Notes: generated by a model not told the origin, from the letters alone. A stretch of 15,102 nucleotides of DNA from an uncultured Oscillospiraceae bacterium (GCA_910587505.1 CAJULD010000060.1:1-15102); one strand, 5' to 3'; positions 1 through 6,755 are shown, counted from the first letter of the stretch. Numbers and translations: made by a program.

Positions 1-7
1 TGGCTTG

Positions 8-41
8 GTGACTGGAGTTCAGACGTGTGCTCTTCCGATCT
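8..41 (+). other. Illumina TruSeq read-2 adapter contamination
   Basis: The 34 bases beginning GTGACTGGAGTTCAG and ending GCTCTTCCGATCT are identical to the standard Illumina TruSeq read-2/P7-side adapter. They are synthetic library sequence, not genome. Bases 1-7 precede the adapter and could be the tail of a sample index, though this cannot be shown from the window. Genuine insert DNA starts at 42. The window therefore begins at an untrimmed contig end, and any start codon within 8-41 is an artefact. Confidence 0.98.
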
Positions 42-1052
42 TTTGCCCTGACGCTGGTGCTGCTCTTTTTCGTGAGCAAGGACCCGTTGAACGCGGTGCG
101 GTCCTTCATGCTCGGCCCGTTTTCCAGCCCGAGGCGCTTTTTCAATATCATTGAGCTGATGATCCCGCTGACATTTACCGCCCTGGGGATGTGCCTGATG
201 CTCCAGGTGGGCGAGTTCAACCTCCTGGGGGAAGGTATTTTTGGACTGGCCGGGGCGTTTACGGCCTATTTTGCCTGCAGGCTCTTGCCGGCGTCCATCC
301 CGCCGGTGGTGTTCCCCACGCTCTTGATCCTGTTTGGCGCGGTTCTGGGGGCGCTGATGGCGGCCATCCCGGCGCTCCTGCGGATCAAGTGGAACGCCAA
401 CATTGTGGTGGTCACCATCATGCTGAACTATGTGCTGGTCTTTTTTGCCACGTATATGCTGCGCTACTGGATGCGGGATACAAAGGTGACCTATCTCGGC
501 TCCTACAAATTCGCGGAAAATGCGAAGCTGACCACCCTGATCCGCGGCACCAAGCTGCACACGGGCGTATGGATCGCCGCGGCGGCGGTGCTGGTGGTGT
601 GGTGGTTCCTGTTCAGGACGACCAAGGGCTATGAGATCCGCCTTACGGGGCACAACCAGTCCTTTGCCAAGTATGTCGGCATCAATGTGGTGGGCTCCAT
701 GCTGGCGGCGCAGATGCTGGGCGGGGCGCTGGCCGGAATGGGCGGCGCGGTGGAAATCCTGGGGCGCTATGACCGCTTTCTCTGGATGGAGCAGACAGGC
801 TACGGCTTCGACGGAATGATGATTGCGGTCATTGCGAAAAAGAATCCTGCCCTCGTTCCGCTGGCGGCGTTTTTCATGGCCTATTTGAAAACAGGGGCCA
901 ACATTTCCGGCGCGACAACGGATGTTCCCCTGGAATTTATCAAGGTTATTCAGTCCATCATCATCATTCTGGTGGCGGCCACCATGTTTATGGACAGCCT
1001 GCACAGGCGCGCTGTCATCAAAGCCTCCACCGAGGAAACGGGGGTGGCGTGA
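42..1052 (+). CDS. ABC transporter permease, nucleoside/simple-sugar type (NupP/YufP-like), 5' truncated
   Basis: Integral membrane subunit of a Bmp-type importer for nucleosides or related compounds. About 336 genuine residues are present, beginning FALTLVLLFFVSKDP. The reading frame can be opened at a GTG at 27, but that codon and the next four (MLFRS) are encoded by adapter DNA, so the native N-terminus is missing. The protein has multiple hydrophobic segments. Family features include GEFNLLGEGIFGLAG near the N-terminal part, and a cytoplasmic loop with TGHNQSFAKYVGIN followed by GGALAGMGGAVEILG and GYGFDGMMIAVIAKKNP. These are typical of BPD_transp_2 permeases in the branched-chain/ribose/nucleoside group. 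The stop codon overlaps the start of the second permease (TGATG, 1050-1054), as expected for heterodimeric permease pairs. The ATPase and lipoprotein-binding genes normally lie upstream, off the contig. The family is secure; the substrate is inferred. Confidence 0.9.
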   Translation, partial: FALTLVLLFFVSKDPLNAVRSFMLGPFSSPRRFFNIIELMIPLTFTALGMCLMLQVGEFNLLGEGIFGLAGAFTAYFACRLLPASIPPVVFPTLLILFGAVLGALMAAIPALLRIKWNANIVVVTIMLNYVLVFFATYMLRYWMRDTKVTYLGSYKFAENAKLTTLIRGTKLHTGVWIAAAAVLVVWWFLFRTTKGYEIRLTGHNQSFAKYVGINVVGSMLAAQMLGGALAGMGGAVEILGRYDRFLWMEQTGYGFDGMMIAVIAKKNPALVPLAAFFMAYLKTGANISGATTDVPLEFIKVIQSIIIILVAATMFMDSLHRRAVIKASTEETGVA

Positions 1053-1984
1053 TGTTTGCTCAGTTTTTTACCCAGGAGTATCTGGTTGATTTCTTCTACT
1101 CCATTATCCGCATGTCCACGCCGCTGGTCTACTGCGCCATGGGGGCGCTGATCTCCAGGCAGTCGGGGGCTCTCAATATGGCGCTGGAGGGTATTATGCT
1201 GACCGCGTCCCTCCTTGCGGTGGCATTCAGCGCCGCCACCCATACGGTGTTTTTCGGCATGGTGGGCGCCGTTTTGGGCGGGCTTCTGATTTCCTTCGTC
1301 CTGGCGTATATGCACCTTGTGAAGCAGTCGGAACTGGTTCTCACCGGCATCGCCCTGAACACGCTGGCTTCCGGCGGGACCGTGTACCTGCTGTTCCTGC
1401 TCACCGGGGAGAAGGGCACGTCCAGACTGCTGAACAGCCTGGTGGTGCCCAAGTGGGAGATACCGCTTGTCAAGGACATCCCCATTCTCGGGGAGGTTTT
1501 GTCCGGGCATAACGCGCTGACCTACATCGCCTTTGTGTTTGCGGCGTTGACCTACGTCTTGATTTTCAAGAGCGGCACGGGACTGCGCATCCGGGCGGTG
1601 GGCTTCAACCCTGACGCGGCGGCGTCGGTTGGTATCAATGTCAACAGGATCAAGTTTCAGGCATTTCTCTATTCCGGCCTGTTTGCCTCCCTGGGCGGGG
1701 CCTTCATGTCCATGGGATACCTGTCCAATTTCTCGCGGGACATGATGGCGGGCCGGGGCTTTATCGGAATGTCCGCCACCAACCTGGCCGACGGGAGGGT
1801 GCTCGGGTCGCTTCTGGCGTCTCTGGGCTTTGGCGCGGCGGAGGCGGTGTCCATTACGCTGGCGACGCTGAACATGAAAGCGGAGATCGTCAGCATGATC
1901 CCCTATCTCGCCACTGTGATCGGGTTGGTGATTATGTCCGCAAACAAGCAGGCAAAGGCCCGGAAAAACCGGGAGGGAATATGA
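1052..1984 (+). CDS. ABC transporter permease, nucleoside/simple-sugar type (NupQ/YufQ-like)
   Basis: Second membrane subunit of the same importer, 310 residues from the ATG at 1052. A GTG at 1049 is in frame, but the ATG overlapping the preceding stop is the more usual arrangement. The signature near the N-terminus is SGALNMALEGIMLTAS, which matches the LNIxxEGxML motif of NupQ-like permeases. The coupling-loop region contains GLRIRAVGFNPDAAASVGIN, then SGLFASLGGAFMSMGYL and GRGFIGMSATNLADG. Several hydrophobic helices span the length, and the C-terminus is basic (NKQAKARKNREGI), consistent with a cytoplasmic end. Full length for the family. It overlaps the first permease and is followed after 49 bases by the VOC genes, so it probably belongs to one transcript. 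Substrate specificity is inferred from family and from the nucleoside phosphorylase downstream. Confidence 0.9.
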   Translation: MFAQFFTQEYLVDFFYSIIRMSTPLVYCAMGALISRQSGALNMALEGIMLTASLLAVAFSAATHTVFFGMVGAVLGGLLISFVLAYMHLVKQSELVLTGIALNTLASGGTVYLLFLLTGEKGTSRLLNSLVVPKWEIPLVKDIPILGEVLSGHNALTYIAFVFAALTYVLIFKSGTGLRIRAVGFNPDAAASVGINVNRIKFQAFLYSGLFASLGGAFMSMGYLSNFSRDMMAGRGFIGMSATNLADGRVLGSLLASLGFGAAEAVSITLATLNMKAEIVSMIPYLATVIGLVIMSANKQAKARKNREGI

Positions 1985-2020
1985 CGGCGGCAGTTTGACC
2001 ACAGAAGTTCAAACATATAT

Positions 2021-2027
2021 GAGGAGG
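2021..2027 (+). promoter_or_regulatory. Ribosome binding site fixing the first VOC start
   Basis: GAGGAGG lies six bases before the ATG at 2034. The frame is open further upstream to 1995, but no comparable site precedes the earlier starts. The paralogous gene at 2547 also begins at the equivalent residue (ME..V/LKxxI). This supports 2034 as the start. Confidence 0.85.
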
Positions 2028-2033
2028 TTTACC

Positions 2034-2498
2034 ATGGAATTTTCGTTGAAGGATCACATTCTCCCCCTGCACCATGTCGGATTTATTGTGAAAGACATTG
2101 ACCGCTCCCTGGCGTTCTATACGGAAAAGCTGGGGTTCGAGTTTTACAGCCGCTGGACGGAGCCGGTGGAAGAGGTGGAGAGCGGTATGTGCGTTCCGGG
2201 GGCGTCCCTGGAGCTGGCACAGGTGACGGGCTACGGATGTATGCTGGAATTCATCCGGTTCGCCACCGGCGAGGGGTCGGAGGAAAAGTTTCTGTCCAAC
2301 CATATCGGAACCGGACATGTCTCCTTCCTTGTCAAGGACCTGCCGGCTGTGATGGAGCATCTCAAGTCGGTGGGAGTGGAGTTCTGCAGTGAACCTGTGG
2401 TTCTGCCCAACAGCAGCTGGGTCATGTTCTATGATCCGGACGGCATCCGGGTGGAGATCATGGAGTTCTATCGAAACAAGGGATTTGAGGACAGGTGA
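2034..2498 (+). CDS. VOC-family (glyoxalase/epimerase fold) metalloprotein, copy 1
   Basis: A 154-residue vicinal-oxygen-chelate protein with two beta-alpha-beta-beta-beta modules: HHVGFIVKDIDRSLAFY opens module one and GTGHVSFLVKDLPAVMEHL opens module two. Putative metal ligands occupy the classic positions: His14, Glu72 (MLEFIRF), His95 (GTGHV) and Glu141 (VEIMEF). This H-E-H-E set resembles glyoxalase I and methylmalonyl-CoA epimerase, so a divalent-metal lyase, isomerase or epimerase activity is plausible, but the substrate cannot be read from the sequence. The next gene is an obvious paralogue. Its place between nucleoside-type permeases and a nucleoside phosphorylase suggests action on the imported compound or a sugar/base derivative. 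Cytoplasmic; no signal peptide. Confidence 0.85.
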   Translation: MEFSLKDHILPLHHVGFIVKDIDRSLAFYTEKLGFEFYSRWTEPVEEVESGMCVPGASLELAQVTGYGCMLEFIRFATGEGSEEKFLSNHIGTGHVSFLVKDLPAVMEHLKSVGVEFCSEPVVLPNSSWVMFYDPDGIRVEIMEFYRNKGFEDR

Positions 2499-2546
2499 CC
2501 GCCGGAGAAATCTGGCAGTTTTCAACGGATCAGAGGAGAAAAGTAT

Positions 2547-3014
2547 ATGGAAAACTCAGTAAAAGAAAATATCCAAGCGGTCCACCACATGGGATTTATT
2601 GTGAAAGACCTGGACCGGTCCATTGATTTTTATGTCAACAAGCTGGGAATGGAGCTGAAGATGCGCTGGATTGAGACGGCGGAGCAGTGCGACGTGGGAA
2701 TGGGAGTTCCGGGCTCCTCCCTGGAGCTTGCCCAGATGGTGGGCTACGGCGTTATGCTGGAGGTTGCCCGCTTTATTGACGTGCCGGGAATTGATACGCC
2801 TTTGTCGCCCCGCCAGACCGGCGTAGGACACATCTCTTTCACAGTGAAGGACCTGGTGCCGCTGATCGGCCAGCTGGAAAAGCAGGGCGTCCGGATGGCG
2901 AGCGAGCGCATGATTGTGCCGGAACTGAAGATTACATGGGTCCATGCGCTGGACCCGGATGGGGTCCGCGTGGAGCTGATGCAGTTTTTTGACCGCTGCG
3001 AGGATGTAAAATAA
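2547..3014 (+). CDS. VOC-family metalloprotein, copy 2 (tandem paralogue)
   Basis: 155 residues, starting at an ATG eight bases after AGAGGAG (2532-2538). It aligns end to end with the preceding gene: HHMGFIVKDLDRSIDFY, GVPGSSLELAQ and GVGHISFTVKDL correspond to HHVGFIVKDIDRSLAFY, CVPGASLELAQ and GTGHVSFLVKDL. Putative metal ligands are conserved at His14, Glu72, His95 and Glu143. The two copies differ most at residues 37-52 and 76-92, which in VOC folds often line the pocket, so they may form a heterodimer or handle different substrates (inference). The gap to the first copy is 48 bases and to the nucleoside phosphorylase 18 bases, indicating one operon. Function beyond the fold is unknown. 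Confidence 0.85.
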   Translation: MENSVKENIQAVHHMGFIVKDLDRSIDFYVNKLGMELKMRWIETAEQCDVGMGVPGSSLELAQMVGYGVMLEVARFIDVPGIDTPLSPRQTGVGHISFTVKDLVPLIGQLEKQGVRMASERMIVPELKITWVHALDPDGVRVELMQFFDRCEDVK

Positions 3015-3032
3015 GAGAGGGAGGATCATGCC

Positions 3033-3776
3033 ATGCAGATACCACAGCCCCATATCCGGCTGACCCCTGACCCTGAGCTGCGCTGCGCCATTCTGCCCGG
3101 GGACCCGGCGCGGATTGACCGGATTCTGCCTTTTCTGGAGGGGGCCCGGGAGCTTGCGCTTCACCGGGAGTACCGAAGCGCGGCGGGGTATTACAAGGGC
3201 GTCAAAATACTGGCGCTGTCCACGGGAATCGGCGGCGCATCCATGGGTATCGCGGTGGAGGAGATGCGGCGCGTCGGCATCCGGTGGGCCGTGCGGATTG
3301 GAAGCTCCGGAGCCCTGCAGGAAAAGGTGGGGCTTGGCGATCTGGTGATTGCCAGCGGAGCGGTGCGGGACGACGGGGCCTCCAGAGCCTATGTCCCGGA
3401 GTGTTATCCCGCTGTGCCGGACCCGGACCTCCTGCAGGCGTGCCTTCGCGCGGCGCGGGAGCAGGGCTGCCGGCACCATATGGGGATTGTCCGCAGCCAC
3501 GACAGTTTTTATACGGACAGGGAGGAGCAGATCTGCGATCAATGGTCCGCGTATGGGGTGCTGGCCGCTGATATGGAAACCGCGGCGCTGTTTACGGTTG
3601 GAATGCTTCGCGGGATGAAAACCGGGTCGATCCTGAACAATGTGGTGCGTTACCGGGACGACTCCGTGGAAGGGATCAACGCCTATGAGGAGGGCGAAAA
3701 GCTGGCAGCGGCAGGGGAACGGGCGGAAATCCTCGCCGCTCTGGAGGCCCTGGCGGAGGTGGCAGGCGGTGAATAG
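3033..3776 (+). CDS. Nucleoside phosphorylase, uridine phosphorylase (PNP_UDP_1) family
   Basis: 247 residues, usual length for the family, which cleaves nucleosides with phosphate to a free base and (deoxy)ribose 1-phosphate. The start is the ATG at 3033, preceded by GAGGGAGG (3017-3024); an ATG at 3028 is out of frame. Motifs are LPGDPARID (21-29, phosphate-binding Gly/Arg), STGIGGASMGIAVEE (63-77), RIGSSGALQ (88-96) with another phosphate-site Arg, and ADMETAALF (179-187), whose Met-Glu contacts the ribose hydroxyls. The segment HDSFYTDREEQI aligns with the base-specificity loop of E. coli Udp, which reads FYPGQER. The Gln and Arg that read uracil there appear replaced by Arg and Glu, so the base may not be uracil. 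It overlaps the following reductase gene by eight bases. Confidence 0.88.
   Translation: MQIPQPHIRLTPDPELRCAILPGDPARIDRILPFLEGARELALHREYRSAAGYYKGVKILALSTGIGGASMGIAVEEMRRVGIRWAVRIGSSGALQEKVGLGDLVIASGAVRDDGASRAYVPECYPAVPDPDLLQACLRAAREQGCRHHMGIVRSHDSFYTDREEQICDQWSAYGVLAADMETAALFTVGMLRGMKTGSILNNVVRYRDDSVEGINAYEEGEKLAAAGERAEILAALEALAEVAGGE
3755..3759 (+). promoter_or_regulatory. Ribosome binding site supporting the GTG start of the reductase
   Basis: GGAGG sits nine bases before the GTG at 3769, inside the 3' end of the phosphorylase gene. The reductase frame is open back to 3640, but the upstream translation (WKGSTPMRRAKSWQR...) is the out-of-frame shadow of the phosphorylase. Homology to reductases begins only after residue 5 of the GTG-initiated protein. 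Confidence 0.7.
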
Positions 3777-4815
3777 GCGGCGTCAAACCCTTCGCGTAAC
3801 CCGGATTCAGCAGGTGGACCCATGGGTGCGGTGCTACCGTCTGGAAGCCGCCGCGCCGGGGGAACCGCTGGCGCCCTTCCGCCCTGGGCAGTATCTGAAC
3901 CTCTTTTACGAGATAGACGGCGCCACGACCTCACGCCCGTATTCCATCGCATCGTCCCCCGGGGACCGGGAAAAGGGGTATTATGAGCTGATGATCCATG
4001 GCGGCGGAAGCTTTACTTCCCCCTGGCTCTTCCAAAACGTCCAGGTGGGCAGCGTGCTGGACAGCTCTTATCCGGAGGGGGGGTTCTGCGTTGACCCGTT
4101 GAGGGATTCCCATAAGCTGATCGCATTTTCCGGCGGAATGAGCGTCACGCCCCTGCGGTCTTTTGCGCGGGCGGTGGCGGAGGGCAGCCTGGACGCCGAG
4201 CTTACGGTTTTCTGCGGATGGGATGACGGCAAGGATGCGCTCTTCCGGGAGGAATTCCGCCAGTACGAGAGGGAGTGCTCCCGCTTCCGCGCCGTGTTCG
4301 CGTCGGCAAAGGAGGACTGCCCCGGTATGCTGCGCGGCTATGTGGACCGGGGAATGGCGGAACGTTTTGTGACAGGGACAGACGCGTCTGTTTTTCTCTG
4401 CGGCCCTCAGGAGATGTACCGCTTTCTGGAGCGGGAACTGTCGCCCTGGAAGATACCTCCTGAACGGTGGCACGAGGAGATACCTGGGGAGATGCATATG
4501 CCGGATGGTCCGCAGCTGGAGGACAGACAGGTGCTTTGCACCGTCCTGCGGGGTGGCCGGCGGCATACCGTGCCCGCGCGCACCCGGGAGACGCTGCTGA
4601 AGGCGCTGGAGCGGGCTGGCCTGCATCCCGAGTCGCGGTGCCGCTGCGGCGTCTGCGGGTACTGCCTGAGCACGCTTCTGGAGGGAGAGGTCTACGTTCC
4701 GGCGGCGTTGGACGGCAGAAGCGGCAGAGAGCGGGAGAAGCGTAAAATTCATCCCTGCTGCAGTTTTCCCTTATGCGATGTGGTGATTCAGTGCGCGGAG
4801 CCTGGAGACGTTTAA
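3769..4815 (+). CDS. FAD/NAD(P)H oxidoreductase with C-terminal plant-type [2Fe-2S] ferredoxin domain
   Basis: A 348-residue electron-transfer flavoprotein of the ferredoxin-NADP reductase superfamily, in the FAD-NAD-[2Fe-2S] domain order seen in phthalate dioxygenase reductase, vanillate demethylase reductase and HCP reductase. FAD domain: RPGQYLNL (38-45) and SRPYSIASS (55-63). NAD(P) domain: AFSGGMSVTPLRSF (119-132) and FLCGPQEMY (209-217). Ferredoxin domain: Cys291, Cys296 and Cys299 in CRCGVCGYC, with the fourth ligand Cys330 or Cys331 in HPCCSFP. It begins with GTG and overlaps the phosphorylase by eight bases, so translation is probably coupled. Its job would be to move electrons from NAD(P)H to a partner enzyme or ferredoxin. 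No oxygenase or other obvious acceptor is visible in the window, so the acceptor is unknown and may be encoded upstream of the adapter. Confidence 0.85.
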   Translation: MNRRRQTLRVTRIQQVDPWVRCYRLEAAAPGEPLAPFRPGQYLNLFYEIDGATTSRPYSIASSPGDREKGYYELMIHGGGSFTSPWLFQNVQVGSVLDSSYPEGGFCVDPLRDSHKLIAFSGGMSVTPLRSFARAVAEGSLDAELTVFCGWDDGKDALFREEFRQYERECSRFRAVFASAKEDCPGMLRGYVDRGMAERFVTGTDASVFLCGPQEMYRFLERELSPWKIPPERWHEEIPGEMHMPDGPQLEDRQVLCTVLRGGRRHTVPARTRETLLKALERAGLHPESRCRCGVCGYCLSTLLEGEVYVPAALDGRSGREREKRKIHPCCSFPLCDVVIQCAEPGDV

Positions 4816-4917
4816 GGAGTTCCGGCAGAGCCTTTTTCAACGCGATACAGCGCAGGGAACGGCTCCGCGGTCTGTTTGCTGAGAGTGTTTGTATGTTGAG
4901 CTTTGAAGAAAAAAGGA

Positions 4918-4950
4918 GCAGGGCCAGACCGTTTTTCGGTCTGGCCCTGC
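4918..4950. terminator. Bidirectional intrinsic terminator between convergent operons
   Basis: A perfect 14-bp inverted repeat (4918-4931 and 4937-4950, arm GCAGGGCCAGACCG) encloses a five-base T loop. On the minus strand the hairpin is followed by TCCTTTTTTCTTC, a good U-tract for terminating the fruK transcript. On the plus strand it is followed only by TTCATT, a weaker tail for the reductase operon. The rest of 4816-5029 shows no supportable gene. Confidence 0.9.
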
Positions 4951-5029
4951 TTCATTCCGGTGCACCCGTCTGCCAGCCGCGGCGGCCGTGGCCGGGTATC
5001 CGCGGGGGCTTTATGATGGGCTTCCTTAC

Positions 5030-5932
5030 TCAAAATGTACTCAACAGCTTTAAAACTTGATCCCTTGCTGCCAATCCATCGGAGAACGCGGTGGCGGAGC
5101 CGGTGGCCGCGCCCAGCTTGTGGGCCATGGCGTAGTCGCGGTGCTCCAGCCAGCCGGCCAAAAACCCGGCCACCATGGAGTCCCCCGCGCCCACGGAGTT
5201 GACCACCTTCCCGTGGGGCACGCCCAGACGGTGAACCTCTCCCGTCTCGTCCAGCAGCAGGGAACCGTCCCCCGCCATGGACACCAGCACGTTCCGGGCG
5301 CCCCGCTCCTGGAGAAGCCGGGCGCAGTCCTCGATCTCGCCGTCGGTGGCCAGCGTTCTGCCGAAAATCTCCCCCAGCTCGTGGTTGTTGGGCTTGATGA
5401 GGAAGGGTCGGTAAGGGAGGACGGCGCACAGCAGGTCCCGGGTGGCGTCCACCACGGTGAGGATGTCCCGGCCCTCCAGCCGGGCAAGTATGCGCTGGTA
5501 CACGTCGTCGGGCAGGGAGGCGGGGATGGACCCGGCCAGCACCAGCACGTCCCCGGACTGGAGGCGGTCCAGCTTGGCGAACAGCTCCTCCAAGGCAGCG
5601 GCGGGGATGGAGGGGCCCACGCCGTTGATCTCGGTTTCCTGGCCCGCCTTGATCTTCACGTTGATCCGGGTCAGCCCCTCCGGAAGCCAGATAAAGTCGG
5701 TGGCGATGCCCGCCTTCCGCAGGCCCTGATCCAGCGCCTGCCCTGTGAACCCGGCCAGGAAGCCCAGGGCCACGTTGTCAATCCCCAGGCTGCGCAGCAC
5801 GGTAGACACGTTGATGCCCTTGCCGCCCCACTGGAGCTCGTCGCTCTCGGTGCGGTTGGTCTCGCCGGCCCGGAAATCGCCCATGCGCACCACATAGTCC
5901 AGGGCCGGGTTAAAGGTAACGGTATAAACCAT
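5030..5932 (-). CDS. fruK: 1-phosphofructokinase (PfkB family)
   Basis: 300 residues. It phosphorylates fructose 1-phosphate, the product of the fructose PTS, to fructose 1,6-bisphosphate in the cytoplasm. PfkB/ribokinase features: N-terminal TVTFNPALDYVV (4-15), WGGKGINVS (35-43) for sugar binding, FLIKPNNHELGEIFG (177-191), and the ATP/anion-hole motif VVNSVGAGDSMVAGF (243-257) with catalytic Asp251. The NPALDYVV start and the GAGDS motif are typical of FruK/LacC-type hexose phosphate kinases. LacC (tagatose 6-phosphate kinase) is the main alternative, but the adjacent fruR and the fructose EIIABC favour FruK. The start ATG (5930-5932) is served by AAGGAGG (5944-5950), which lies within the last codons of fruR, so the two genes are translationally linked. 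It is the last gene of the operon, with the hairpin at 4918-4950 downstream. Confidence 0.93.
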   Translation of the reverse strand: MVYTVTFNPALDYVVRMGDFRAGETNRTESDELQWGGKGINVSTVLRSLGIDNVALGFLAGFTGQALDQGLRKAGIATDFIWLPEGLTRINVKIKAGQETEINGVGPSIPAAALEELFAKLDRLQSGDVLVLAGSIPASLPDDVYQRILARLEGRDILTVVDATRDLLCAVLPYRPFLIKPNNHELGEIFGRTLATDGEIEDCARLLQERGARNVLVSMAGDGSLLLDETGEVHRLGVPHGKVVNSVGAGDSMVAGFLAGWLEHRDYAMAHKLGAATGSATAFSDGLAARDQVLKLLSTF

Positions 5933-5938
5933 ATCCGG

Positions 5939-6682
5939 TCAAACCTCCTTGATGTCGGTGTATTCCAAATATCTTCGGTCGTCCAGCTGGTCGGTGACGA
6001 TCCGGGCCCCGTCCAGGGAGAGGAAGGTGGCGGCGGTAATGGCGCCGAACTTGCTGGAATCGGCCAGCACCCAGGTTTCCCGGGCGTGGGCGGCGGCCAT
6101 GGCTTTCACCATGGCTTCCTCCGGGTCGGGGGTGGTGAAGCCGGGGCCGGGGGCAATGCCGTTGGCGCCCAGGAACGCCTTGGTGAAATGGTACTTTTTC
6201 AGCCCCTCCATGGCCTCGCCGCCGATGATGGCCAGGGTGCCCGGCTTGAGCACGCCCCCCAGCACATAGGAGCGCAGGCCCCGCCGGGGCAGGCGCTGGA
6301 CGCACTCCACGCTGTTGGTGACGAAGGTGGCCCGGGTGGCCTGGATGTAGTCGGACATATGCATCACGGTGGAGCCCGCGTCCAGGTATACCACGTCGTC
6401 GTCGGTGATGAGGCCGGCGGCATACCGGGCGATGCGCATTTTCTCCGGCGTGTGGAGCTGACGCTTGGTGTCCATGTCCGGCTCCTCGCTGTGGAACTCC
6501 TCCCGGACGGGGAGGGCCCCGCCGTGGACCTTGTTCAGCTTGCCCCGGCGGGCCAGCTCGTTCAGGTCCCGGCGGATGGTGGCCTCGGACGCGCCGGTCA
6601 CCTGGCACAGCTGGGCCACGCTCACCGCCTGTTCCTTTTCCAGCTCGGCCAGAATGGCCTCCATCCGCACTTCCGCCAGCAT
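5939..6682 (-). CDS. fruR: DeoR-family transcriptional repressor of the fructose operon
   Basis: 247 residues, full length for the DeoR family. An N-terminal winged helix-turn-helix spans about residues 5-58, with recognition helix ASEATIRRDLNELARRG (31-47) and wing KLNKVHGGA. The C-terminal DeoRC sugar-phosphate sensor carries DAGST (101-105), VTNSVE (121-126), LGGVL (141-145) and LGANGI (171-176). In fru operons this repressor normally senses fructose 1-phosphate. A clear RBS, GGAGAGGAG (6691-6699), lies eight bases before the ATG. A strong promoter (6716-6744) overlaps an inverted repeat that may be its own operator, so autoregulation is likely. Its stop is six bases from the fruK start. 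The fructose role is inferred from the neighbouring fruK and fruA. Confidence 0.9.
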   Translation of the reverse strand: MLAEVRMEAILAELEKEQAVSVAQLCQVTGASEATIRRDLNELARRGKLNKVHGGALPVREEFHSEEPDMDTKRQLHTPEKMRIARYAAGLITDDDVVYLDAGSTVMHMSDYIQATRATFVTNSVECVQRLPRRGLRSYVLGGVLKPGTLAIIGGEAMEGLKKYHFTKAFLGANGIAPGPGFTTPDPEEAMVKAMAAAHARETWVLADSSKFGAITAATFLSLDGARIVTDQLDDRRYLEYTDIKEV

Positions 6683-6700
6683 ACCGCAGGCTCCTCTCCG

Positions 6701-6735
6701 TTGTTTGATATCCCCATCATATCATCAAAAACAAG
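6701..6735 (-). promoter_or_regulatory. Candidate FruR operator: inverted repeat over the fruR promoter
   Basis: TTGTTTGAT at 6701-6709 faces ATCAAAAACAAG at 6724-6735, an imperfect inverted repeat with a 14-base centre that covers the -10 box of the fruR promoter. The same 9-mer TTGTTTGAT recurs exactly at 9725-9733 in the fruA leader. The placement is right for repression. The assignment to FruR is inference. Confidence 0.45.
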
Positions 6736-6744
6736 CAGGGTCAA
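6716..6744 (-). promoter_or_regulatory. Sigma-A promoter of fruR-fruK
   Basis: On the minus strand TTGACC (6739-6744) and TATGAT (6716-6721) are separated by exactly 17 bases, both near consensus. Transcription would begin about 6709, leaving a short leader before the fruR RBS. Confidence 0.8.
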
Positions 6745-6755
6745 GCGAATTCGCT
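6744..6755. repeat. Perfect 12-bp palindrome AGCGAATTCGCT upstream of fruR
   Basis: A self-complementary 12-mer lies at the -35 edge of the fruR promoter and overlaps the last base of the upstream dehydrogenase gene's stop codon. There is no loop and no T-tract, so it is not a terminator. It could be a second protein-binding site, or chance. Confidence 0.4.

Noticed and set aside
27..41. GTG start codon for the first permease
   Set aside because: It lies in adapter DNA and cannot be a native start.
950..2002. 350-codon minus-strand open frame opposite the second permease
   Set aside because: Arg/Gln/His-rich shadow with no motif; the plus strand encodes a recognisable permease.
6744..6755. 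Palindrome as a terminator of the dehydrogenase gene
   Set aside because: It has no loop and no T-run and overlaps the stop codon.
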